From Acidobacteriota bacterium (lineage in GTDB: Bacteria > Acidobacteriota > Terriglobia > Terriglobales > Acidobacteriaceae), in assembly GCA_021810815.1 (NCBI GenBank), contig JAJZHR010000234.1, positions 1-5,035 of the forward strand: a DNA stretch of 5,035 nt, written 5' to 3'. A model generated the notes under the pieces. The model saw only the letters and a list, made by a program, of their open reading frames with translations. It was not told where the DNA came from and did no database searches. The translations under genes were made by a program, and so were the position numbers. Positions 1 through 5,035 of the stretch are shown here, one piece after another; the first letter of the stretch is position 1, and every line of letters begins with the position of its first letter.

Positions 1-79
1 CTTGGATGGAACGGATGTACGCGCTTTCTTCATGGGGGATCTTGTCGCGCAGGGGCTGTGGAAATTGTACGGGACGCAT
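1..79 (-). CDS. Possible N-terminal fragment of an unidentified protein running off the left edge
   Basis: This is a tentative reading. An ATG at 79-77 on the minus strand opens a 26-codon frame that continues past the window edge, beginning MRPVQFPQPLRDKIPHEESA. An in-frame TGA lies five codons upstream, so this ATG would be the first possible start. The residue composition is protein-like and the later codons (CTG, CGC, GAC, AAG, ATC, GAA, AGC, GCG) resemble those of the two confident genes. Against it, there is no purine-rich ribosome binding site before the ATG. In addition, the plus strand in the same codon register (2-88, ending in TGA) also reads as a plausible gene tail and has more purine-first codons. 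I do not recognise the family. If real, it is a separate transcript from the receptor gene, because a terminator-like hairpin lies between them. Confidence 0.27.
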   Translation of the reverse strand, partial: MRPVQFPQPLRDKIPHEESAYIRSIQ

Positions 80-246
80 GGCGGCTGATCGTCAGGCGCT
101 GCGAAGTTGAGTTTGGCGGGATGGCATGGACGTGCCCGGGAAATCTCCACCGCTTGAAGCCGGAATTTCTCGTAAATCGAGCCGATAGAGCGGCCAGGCG
201 CTTCCTGACGACCCGGCAGAACGTTCAGAGTCCTTGCTGCCATGCG
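80..246. other. Left intergenic stretch, nothing firmly identified
   Basis: This stretch lies between the possible edge gene and the hairpin that ends the receptor gene. Open frames cross it on both strands. One is a minus-strand frame from an ATG at 243 that stays open to the edge. The other is a plus-strand frame that continues through the hairpin to a stop at 289-291. Neither has a ribosome binding site or a recognisable protein, and both run into or begin beside the hairpin, so I treat them as chance. No tRNA, convincing promoter or repeat was seen. Confidence 0.4.
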
Positions 247-276
247 AAAGGCCACGGGAGGGTTCCCGTGGCCTTT
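247..276 (-). terminator. Intrinsic terminator-like hairpin after the TonB-dependent receptor gene
   Basis: A perfect 13-bp inverted repeat (247-259 pairs with 264-276) encloses a 4-base loop. The stem is flanked by AAA and TTT (AAAGGCC ... GGCCTTT), so it looks similar on both strands and could work in either direction. It begins 38 bases past the TAG stop of the minus-strand receptor gene, a usual distance for an intrinsic terminator. The U-tract is only three bases long, so efficiency is uncertain. The fold is seen directly; the function is inferred from position and shape. Confidence 0.8.
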
Positions 277-314
277 GCGTTGCTGCGTTGATCGGTGCGT
301 CCGGACGGTGCGGA

Positions 315-3314
315 CTAGAAGCTGAAGACCGCCTGCATGTAAATGCGCCTGCTGGCCGCGTTCATCGAGAAGATTCCCGTTGCCATCTGCGTGGATTCGC
401 CGAACTGCGGGGACGACAGAGTCCCCACCGGGTTGGCCAGGTTGATGTCGTTGAAGACGTTCATCGCCTGGACACTCAGGTTGAGAGCATACTTGCGGTT
501 CACTGCGGCTCCGCGCGGACCTCCTCTGTTGCCTCCCATCGCCATTCCCAGACCACCGCCGGGGCCTCGGCCATGCCCGCCGCCACCGCCCGGGCCGCCG
601 CCTGGACCACCAGCTCCCGGACCGCTGTCGGTTTTGGGTCCGAAGCCAAAGGCTTTGGCTGCCCGCAGATTGAACACGAAGCGATTCGGTCCGCGAGCAT
701 AGTTGTGGGGGATCAGCGTCTCGCCCGGAGTCGGATTCAGGTCAAAATTTCCATACGGAGTGTCCTTCACATTGGGAGAGGAATCAGGGCCTGCGAAAGC
801 GGGCCGATCATTATAGATGGAGTCGCCGTTCAGATCCTGTCCGGTGGTGATGTTGAAGGGCGAACCGGAGTTGGCGATGATGAAAGGGCTAAGGTTGATC
901 TGGTAAGGAAGCGAGATGTTGCCGAAGAGGATGGCTCGATTGCGGACATCGAAGTTGGCATAGCCGTAGTCCTGGCTGATGTTGTAGGAATTTGTCGGAA
1001 AGCCGTTGTTCGTCGCGTCGGCCTTGGCGACGCTGAAGATGTAGAACCCAGCTAGGGAGACGTATTTGTTGGCCTGGATGCGGGTGTTGGCGATCAACTG
1101 GTTCTGGTTGAATACGCCTTCAGAGGTGTACTGGTAGAGGTTGTCGTTGTTGCCGTAGGGCCGGATGCCGCTGTTGGGAGTGCCAGGGATGTAGGTGCCG
1201 GGCAACGGAGCGTTGATGTTCAGGGTGACGTACTGGTGGACGCCGCGTGAGTTGAGGTAAGTTAGCGCGACCGTCGCCGTCTTGGACAGGGTCCGCTCCA
1301 GCGTTCCTCCGGTCTGCATGGTGTAGGCAGCGTGGAGCTTGGGGGAGATGCTGTAGATTGTTGGCGAGGTGGTTGTTGCGCCGGCCAGAGAAGCGGGACC
1401 GGTCGGGTAGAAATTCGGATTGGTGATGATGAATTTCTGCTGCGACCCGGGGAGCCCGTTGACGCGCTGCGCCTGCATCACGTTGGCTGCCGAGAAGCGG
1501 GTGTAGAAGATGCCGTATCCGGCGCGCAGAACCGTTTTTGGCGGTTTTTTGCCGTCGCCGCCAATGCCCCATGCCATGGCGATGCGCGGACCGAAGTCAG
1601 CTTTGTCCTTGATCGAACTCTGCGTCTCGAACCGGAGGCCGTAGCTGAGGGTGAAGTTCGGTCGCGCCTTCCAGTCGTCCTCGGCATAGACGCCGAGATC
1701 GTCATACATCAGCTTGGCCACGGGAGTTCCGACGGTAACGTTGTACTGCGTGGGGCCACCGCCGTTAGCGCGGATCTGCTCCGGAGTCAGTCCGGCGGCC
1801 TGGCCCTTCAGCATGGTCGCGTAAGCCTCGATGCCGGTGTTCGTCACGCAGCCTGCAGGCGCGTTTGCGGCTCCGCATTGGCCGCTGAGGGAGGGGTTTG
1901 AGGGGTTGTAGGATACCGGGCCGAAGGTGTAGATGCCGTTGTAGCCTCCGGTGGAGTAGTTCGAGTCGCGCTGCGCACGCAAACGGCCACCGAAGCGGAT
2001 GAAGTTGTTCTTCAGCGCGATGGAGGTGTAGTTCTGCACCTCGTAGCGATCCAGTGCGTCGCGCTGCGTGCCAATGCTGTTGCCGCCGGTGGCCAAGGCT
2101 CCCTGCACGGTGGTTTCAGGATCGAAGGACTGCGGCACCTGCTTGCTGCGGTTCCGTCCGTACTCGAAGCGCGTCTCGTTGATGATGCGGTCGCTGATGA
2201 TCTGCGTGTCGCCGATCTGCAACTCGGTTTCGGCGTTGTCGGTGCTGTAGGCGAGGGAGGGCAGGTTGTTGCCGCCGATGCCGGCGTTCGGATTGGTGGC
2301 GTCGGTGTACTGCAGACGCATGGTGAGCGTGTTCTTCTGCCCAATCTGCAGATCGACCCGCGGGCTGTACTGGATGCGCACCTGGGGGTTCAGGATTCCA
2401 GCGGGAATATAGATGATTGGGTTGAAGTTTGGGTCGAGGATGGTGGTATTGATGATCGAGTCGTCCTGGATGTTTCTGCGGCTCGCGCCCACGAAGAAGG
2501 ACGCGTTCTTGCCCATCGGACCGCTGGCGTACCCGCTGAACTGCAGATTGTTGTATGCGGGCAGAGACTTGGTGAAGGGGTTGCCGGTGTTGAAGCTCGA
2601 CGAGTTGTAGCTGGTCAGGAACTGGCCATGATACTTGTCCGTTCCCGGCTTGGTGAGGATCTCGATGCGGCCGTAGCCAAGAAGATCGTACTGGGCGGAG
2701 AAGGGGTTCTGGTTGATGCGGATTTCGCGAATGGCGGACTTGGGAGGCAGTTGGCCTCCGGTGAAGCCGTCGACGTAGATCTGTCCGCCGTTGGGGCCGG
2801 CGGATGGGCCAGCAAGTGCCTGCAGTTCATTCGCCAGCTCATCCGGGTCGTCGGAGAGGGCTTCCAGATCCTTGTCCTTCAGGATCATGGCGCTGGCGTT
2901 GGAGTCGGGATTGGTGTCCAGGGCGGTGCTCTGGTCGGTGACGACCACCTGCTGGGTCTGAACCTGAATATCCAGCGGGATGTCCAGGGTCATGGATTGC
3001 GCGCGACCGAGTACAAGCTCTGGCTTGCTGTACGAGGCGAAGCCCGGTGCGTCCACGGTCATGGTGTAGGTGCCTGCTGGCACGCCGTGGAAGATATATG
3101 CTCCGTCTCCGCTGGACTGCGTTGTCAGAGGCGCGCCAGTGCCTGGACGCAGCGTGATGGTCGCTCCGGGGATGACGGCGCCCGTCTGGTCGGCAACATG
3201 GCCGCGAAGGATGGCCACGCTGGTGTTCTGCGCGAACGCCTTGCCCGCTGGCCAGATGGCGGCTAAGGCCAGCAATATATAAACAATTCCTGTACTGAAA
3301 CCTGGTCGGCGCAT
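315..3314 (-). CDS. TonB-dependent receptor, Oar-like, with N-terminal carboxypeptidase-regulatory-like domain
   Basis: This outer-membrane beta-barrel protein of 999 residues is full length for the acidobacterial Oar-like receptor family (about 1000-1200). Residues 1-28 form a Sec signal peptide (MRRPG n-region, ILLALAAI core, cleavage at AFA/QN). Residues about 34-118 are a carboxypeptidase-regulatory-like beta-sandwich (GHVADQTGAVIPGATITL, then GTYTMTVDAPGF). Residues about 122-228 are the plug, with IYVDGF at 179-184, IREIRINQNPFSAQYD at 195-210 and GRIEILTKPGTDKYHG at 215-230. The remainder is barrel, with the family motifs EDDWKARPNFTLSYGLRFE near 540-560 and DLNGDSIYNDRPAF at 827-840. 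The chain ends in AVFSF, the terminal Phe used for Bam-dependent insertion. The ATG at 3314 was chosen because AGGAG sits five bases upstream and a signal peptide starts immediately. The frame stays open to 3521, but that part overlaps the upstream gene and is not protein-like. A classical TonB box was not seen. A 38-residue Gly-rich segment lies at 898-935, and the only two cysteines are C480 and C489. Members are thought to import large substrates; the ligand cannot be read from sequence. Confidence 0.96.
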   Translation of the reverse strand: MRRPGFSTGIVYILLALAAIWPAGKAFAQNTSVAILRGHVADQTGAVIPGATITLRPGTGAPLTTQSSGDGAYIFHGVPAGTYTMTVDAPGFASYSKPELVLGRAQSMTLDIPLDIQVQTQQVVVTDQSTALDTNPDSNASAMILKDKDLEALSDDPDELANELQALAGPSAGPNGGQIYVDGFTGGQLPPKSAIREIRINQNPFSAQYDLLGYGRIEILTKPGTDKYHGQFLTSYNSSSFNTGNPFTKSLPAYNNLQFSGYASGPMGKNASFFVGASRRNIQDDSIINTTILDPNFNPIIYIPAGILNPQVRIQYSPRVDLQIGQKNTLTMRLQYTDATNPNAGIGGNNLPSLAYSTDNAETELQIGDTQIISDRIINETRFEYGRNRSKQVPQSFDPETTVQGALATGGNSIGTQRDALDRYEVQNYTSIALKNNFIRFGGRLRAQRDSNYSTGGYNGIYTFGPVSYNPSNPSLSGQCGAANAPAGCVTNTGIEAYATMLKGQAAGLTPEQIRANGGGPTQYNVTVGTPVAKLMYDDLGVYAEDDWKARPNFTLSYGLRFETQSSIKDKADFGPRIAMAWGIGGDGKKPPKTVLRAGYGIFYTRFSAANVMQAQRVNGLPGSQQKFIITNPNFYPTGPASLAGATTTSPTIYSISPKLHAAYTMQTGGTLERTLSKTATVALTYLNSRGVHQYVTLNINAPLPGTYIPGTPNSGIRPYGNNDNLYQYTSEGVFNQNQLIANTRIQANKYVSLAGFYIFSVAKADATNNGFPTNSYNISQDYGYANFDVRNRAILFGNISLPYQINLSPFIIANSGSPFNITTGQDLNGDSIYNDRPAFAGPDSSPNVKDTPYGNFDLNPTPGETLIPHNYARGPNRFVFNLRAAKAFGFGPKTDSGPGAGGPGGGPGGGGGHGRGPGGGLGMAMGGNRGGPRGAAVNRKYALNLSVQAMNVFNDINLANPVGTLSSPQFGESTQMATGIFSMNAASRRIYMQAVFSF
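510..623 (-). repeat. Gly-rich low-complexity segment in the receptor (residues 898-935)
   Basis: In the minus-strand reading, 23 of 38 residues are glycine, with prolines and scattered R, H, N and M. It ends in an RGG-like GGNRGGPRG. It lies between the strand ending AAKAFGFGPK and the strand starting NRKYALNLSVQAMNVFND, so it most likely forms a flexible loop or turn between late barrel strands. Acidobacterial receptors of this type can carry Gly-rich loops here, as far as I recall. The codons vary (GGC, GGT, GGG, GGA), so it is not a simple perfect microsatellite. Confidence 0.8.
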
Positions 3315-3429
3315 TCTTTCTCCTGCTTGTGACTTCAAGTTGCTCTCTCCTCCGCTTGCGCGGGTTGTAGGAACGCAGATGGTGATTGCGTCCGATGTGC
3401 CGGAGTTCCGCTTCCGGCCTCTTCCACCG
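3315..3429 (-). other. Intergenic spacer between the DUF5666-type gene and the receptor gene
   Basis: This 115-base gap separates two genes on the same strand. It holds the receptor's ribosome binding site and one weak stem-loop (GCCGGA at 3399-3404 pairing with TCCGGC at 3413-3418, 8-base loop) with no U-tract. No clear -35/-10 pair was seen. Absence of a terminator fits read-through and co-transcription of the two genes, although an internal promoter cannot be excluded. Confidence 0.55.
3320..3324 (-). promoter_or_regulatory. Ribosome binding site of the receptor gene
   Basis: AGGAG on the minus strand, five bases before the ATG at 3314. It decides the start: it excludes the longer reading that would begin at 3521 inside the upstream gene. 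A second purine-rich run (GGAGGAGAGAG, 3353-3343) lies further upstream and may be incidental. Confidence 0.85.
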
Positions 3430-4824
3430 CTACTCGGACGGCATGTCGCCGCCGATGGTCCATGCGGAAAGCGACATGGGCTGGCTGTCCTTTGGCGTTG
3501 CTGCCAGAATCGGCTCGACACCGGCCAGAACGGTGATGGCAGTGACCGATTCCGCTGCCGTCGGCGCTGTTGTCGCAGCAGGGTTGTTAGGCGTCGCTAC
3601 GATCATGACGGCATCCCCCGGCTTAAGCTCTGCCAGTGTGACCACCGGCGACCGTGCGATGGCCTGCGAAATGCCAGCGCCAGCGCCAGCCGCGCCTCCG
3701 CCTGCGCCGCCATTGTGGGCGAACGTAGCTCCAGCAGCTCCAGTCCGGTCCGGCTGTCCGGGCTGGCCGGGCTGTCCGGGGCCATGGCCCTCAGCGCCTG
3801 CGCCGGCTGGCCGCGGGCCTGCAGCACCGGCAGCTTCGCCATGAAGCCGCCGGGCAAACATCGCGGCCATTTGTGGAGGCAGCTTGTGCAGGCTGGAGTT
3901 GGGCGTGACCTTGACCGTGACCGTCTTCTTGGTGGCAAGGTCTTTCAGCGTCATCGTGCTGGCTGCGGCATCGATGGAGGAAATTGTGCCTGCGATGTTC
4001 AGGAACGAGCCGCTGACGATTTCCTCGGCTTGCAGCGTTGCTCCGTCCGCGCTTTTGTCGCCGCGAACGCGCATCTGATCGCCCGGCTGGAGGTCTGCGA
4101 AGGTCGATGTCCTCGCGTCCTCGAACTTCACGGAGTCGGAAGCGTATCTGCGGAACACGGTCTTCGGCGTTACTTCCACCAGCATCTTGCCCGGGCCGGC
4201 TGCGGTGACGGTGGAGATGGCGATGGTGTTCGCCGTACGATCCACGGAACGGACCAGACCGCCTGTGCCGCGCTTCTGCCAGTCCGCCAGATCCTGCGCT
4301 TGCTTCTGCTGGATGTCTTCCTGCTTCATCAGCACCACCAGGGAAGCGTTGAGCGAGCCAGCCGTCGCGCCAGCCGCTCCGCGAACCAGAACGCGGTCTC
4401 CGACAGCGATGCTTTTCAGCGAGCTGGGCGTGGCCGTCTTCAAGCTGGTGCTTCCAGGCGCGAGCTGCACAACACGGGCCGCGTCCGGTGCGTCCACGGT
4501 CATCGTCTGCCCGTTCGCCAGCGTCAGAGTGAGTGTGGTTCCGGAGATTTCCTTGACGGTGCCGAGCGCGCTGGAGGTGGCGGCACCCGCTGGAGCCTGG
4601 GCTGCGGGAACTTTGGCTGGACGGGCGTGGGCATCGACTGCGCCGCACATGCAGGAGAGCGAAAGCAGCAGCGCCAGCTTCGGCCAGCGGCTGGTTCCAC
4701 GCGGAATGCAATCTCCAGGAATTGAATTCCCGGCAATTGAATTCCCAGGAATTGAATTGCCAGGCAGGTGCAAGACTGTGCTATCCATTGACTGCGCTGC
4801 GATGCTGGATACTGTGTGCGGCAT
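3430..4824 (-). CDS. Secreted DUF5666-like repeat protein
   Basis: This 464-residue exported protein has three beta-rich modules resembling DUF5666, a family of unknown function common in Acidobacteriota. Each module opens with a G-x-V/I-x-x-I/V pattern followed by T-L-T-L-like strands (residues 88, 188 and 279). Each closes with a Gly-Asp turn: AVGDRVLVRG at 140-149, QPGDQMRVRG at 246-255 and KPGDAVMIVA at 401-410. A charged helix-like linker (KQEDIQQKQAQDLADWQKRG) joins modules 1 and 2. Module 3 is split by a Gly/Ala/Pro-rich insert at about 329-386. The signal-peptide core is RWPKLALLLSLSCMCGAV (46-63), with likely cleavage near AHA (65-67); the CMC cysteines do not form a good lipobox. 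Start: ATG 4824 has GGAG six bases upstream. An ATG at 4932 (AGGAG, ten-base spacer) and a TTG at 4950 are in frame, but codons 4825-4932 have only about half GC at third positions and two AGA codons. With any of these starts the n-region is unusually long and contains four PGNSI-type repeats. Module copies and export are clear; biochemical function is unknown. Confidence 0.87.
   Translation of the reverse strand: MPHTVSSIAAQSMDSTVLHLPGNSIPGNSIAGNSIPGDCIPRGTSRWPKLALLLSLSCMCGAVDAHARPAKVPAAQAPAGAATSSALGTVKEISGTTLTLTLANGQTMTVDAPDAARVVQLAPGSTSLKTATPSSLKSIAVGDRVLVRGAAGATAGSLNASLVVLMKQEDIQQKQAQDLADWQKRGTGGLVRSVDRTANTIAISTVTAAGPGKMLVEVTPKTVFRRYASDSVKFEDARTSTFADLQPGDQMRVRGDKSADGATLQAEEIVSGSFLNIAGTISSIDAAASTMTLKDLATKKTVTVKVTPNSSLHKLPPQMAAMFARRLHGEAAGAAGPRPAGAGAEGHGPGQPGQPGQPDRTGAAGATFAHNGGAGGGAAGAGAGISQAIARSPVVTLAELKPGDAVMIVATPNNPAATTAPTAAESVTAITVLAGVEPILAATPKDSQPMSLSAWTIGGDMPSE
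3673..3690. repeat. 6-bp tandem repeat (GCCAGC, three perfect copies)
   Basis: GCCAGC is repeated exactly three times on the plus strand. Read from the minus strand it encodes Ala-Gly alternation inside the low-complexity insert of the DUF5666-like protein. Confidence 0.8.
3752..3778. repeat. 9-bp tandem repeat (three copies) encoding GQP units
   Basis: The plus-strand units are GGCTGTCCG, GGCTGGCCG and GGCTGTCCG; the middle copy differs at one base. The minus strand encodes a collagen-like run of Gly-Gln-Pro in the insert of the DUF5666-like protein. Confidence 0.8.
4706..4765. repeat. 15-bp tandem repeat (four units) encoding PGNSI-type pentapeptides
   Basis: Three close copies of a 15-bp unit start at 4721, 4736 and 4751 (ATTGAATTCCCGGCA, ATTGAATTCCCAGGA, ATTGAATTGCCAGGC). 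A diverged copy at 4706-4720 matches at 11 of 15 positions. On the minus strand they encode PGNSI, PGNSI, AGNSI and PGDCI, just before the signal-peptide core of the DUF5666-like protein. The junctions also form short dyads with a one-base centre, such as GGAATT-G-AATTCC at 4718-4730. AT-rich codons here contrast with the GC-rich gene body. Confidence 0.9.
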
Positions 4825-4830
4825 AGCGTG

Positions 4831-4834
4831 CTCC
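4831..4834 (-). promoter_or_regulatory. Ribosome binding site favouring the start at 4824
   Basis: GGAG on the minus strand with a six-base spacer to ATG 4824. A competing AGGAG at 4947-4943 lies ten bases before ATG 4932. I prefer the first because the codons between the two ATGs look less coding than the gene body, but the choice is not certain. Confidence 0.5.
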
Positions 4835-5035
4835 GAAGGACGAGTAGCTCTGAACGATGGCGCCGATCTGCGAATCAGGGGGACTGCGAGCGAAAATCCT
4901 GGGGGGAAGAAGCTTGATGGAGTTGGCGCCATTGTGTGCTGGCTCCTCAATTTTCTTCCTGCAGTGAAATACGATTGGATGAGCCGAAAGTTTCGCGGAA
5001 AGGCGGAGCTGAGGCTTGTTGCGATGCCCGCGCAG
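4835..5035 (-). other. Upstream region of the DUF5666-like gene
   Basis: This is the presumed leader and promoter region of the two-gene unit. It contains in-frame alternative starts (TTG 4950, ATG 4932) and the AGGAG at 4947-4943. I found no -35/-10 pair with acceptable spacing. The most AT-rich spot is around 4946-4975 (minus strand CGTATTTCACTGCAGGAAGAAAA, read in two parts around the PstI-like CTGCAG). No other gene, RNA or repeat was recognised. Confidence 0.4.

Larger units (their letters stand above)
3667..3840 (-). repeat. Gly/Ala/Pro-rich insert splitting the third DUF5666-like module
   Basis: This stretch encodes about 58 residues (329-386) dominated by G, A and P with H and Q. It lies between the first part of module 3 (ending near LHKLPPQMAAMFARRLH) and its closing part (VVTLAELKPGD). 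It contains two short tandem DNA repeats: a 9-bp unit at 3752-3778 encoding GQP three times, and a 6-bp unit at 3673-3690 encoding alternating Ala-Gly. Both units are multiples of three, so growth by slippage would keep the frame. Confidence 0.75.

Noticed and set aside
2..88. Plus-strand reading as the tail of a gene entering from the left
   Set aside because: Not excluded, only not preferred: the composition is plausible and purine-first codons are frequent, but there is no recognisable family and it competes with the minus-strand reading in the same register.
298..307. 10-bp palindrome CGTCCGGACG with a nearby direct repeat CGGTGCG (293-299 and 306-312)
   Set aside because: It is short, GC-rich and lies between a stop codon and a terminator; chance is sufficient and no operator role is supported.
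234..1055. Plus-strand frame (273 codons) opposite the end of the receptor gene
   Set aside because: It starts just before the terminator hairpin and runs through it, lies antisense to the conserved barrel, and has no domain or ribosome binding site that I can see.
3373..3391. Small inverted repeat ACGCA/TGCGT in the intergenic spacer
   Set aside because: The stem is only five base pairs with a nine-base loop and no U-tract or leader peptide, too weak to call an attenuator or riboswitch.
3315..3521. Extension of the receptor reading frame to an upstream start at 3521
   Set aside because: It would overlap the upstream gene, the added residues are Ser/Arg/Pro-rich without domain character, and the ATG at 3314 has both a good ribosome binding site and an immediate signal peptide.
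3791..4711. Minus-strand frame (306 codons) inside the DUF5666-like gene in another register
   Set aside because: It is a same-strand shadow with Arg/Ser/His-rich composition, whereas the chosen frame shows a signal peptide and three repeated modules.
3340..4725. Long plus-strand frame (461 codons) opposite the DUF5666-like gene
   Set aside because: It is antisense to a well-supported gene, rich in Arg, Cys, Ser and Gly with no recognisable domain, and typical of shadow frames in GC-rich DNA.
4951..5035. Possible promoter with TTTCGG and TATTTC elements on the minus strand
   Set aside because: The spacing is only 12 bases and the match to sigma-70 consensus is poor.

Overview
The window reads as a chromosomal segment of an Acidobacteriota species, most likely of the Acidobacteriaceae/Terriglobia type. 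This is inferred from the protein families and not from a marker gene. A long TonB-dependent receptor with an N-terminal carboxypeptidase-regulatory-like domain and an Oar-like barrel is a hallmark of that phylum, and the periplasmic DUF5666-type protein and moderately high GC fit. No rRNA, tRNA, CRISPR array, transposase, integrase or phage gene was seen.

Layout. Both confident genes lie on the minus strand, so transcription runs from right to left. The right edge (4825-5035) is upstream DNA of the first gene, with competing start codons and no clear promoter. Gene 1 (3430-4824) encodes a secreted protein with three copies of a beta-rich DUF5666-like module; the third is split by a Gly/Ala/Pro-rich insert. 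A 115-base gap follows, with no strong terminator. Gene 2 (315-3314) encodes a complete 999-residue outer-membrane receptor: signal peptide, regulatory-like domain, plug, 22-strand-class barrel and terminal Phe. A perfect 13-bp stem-loop at 247-276 closes the unit. The left 246 bases hold no firmly identified gene. The best candidate is the first 26 codons of a minus-strand gene leaving the window, but a plus-strand gene tail in the same codon register is about equally possible.

How the genes fit together. Same strand, short gap and a single terminator after the second gene suggest co-transcription of the DUF5666-type protein and the receptor. One protein would be exported to the periplasm or cell surface and the other placed in the outer membrane. 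The substrate is unknown and the sequence does not reveal it. The most unusual details are four 15-bp tandem repeats encoding a (P/A)G(N/D)(S/C)I pentapeptide just ahead of the signal-peptide core of gene 1, and low-complexity inserts in both proteins. I see no convincing evidence of a wholly new system; the gene pair is the most interesting candidate unit.
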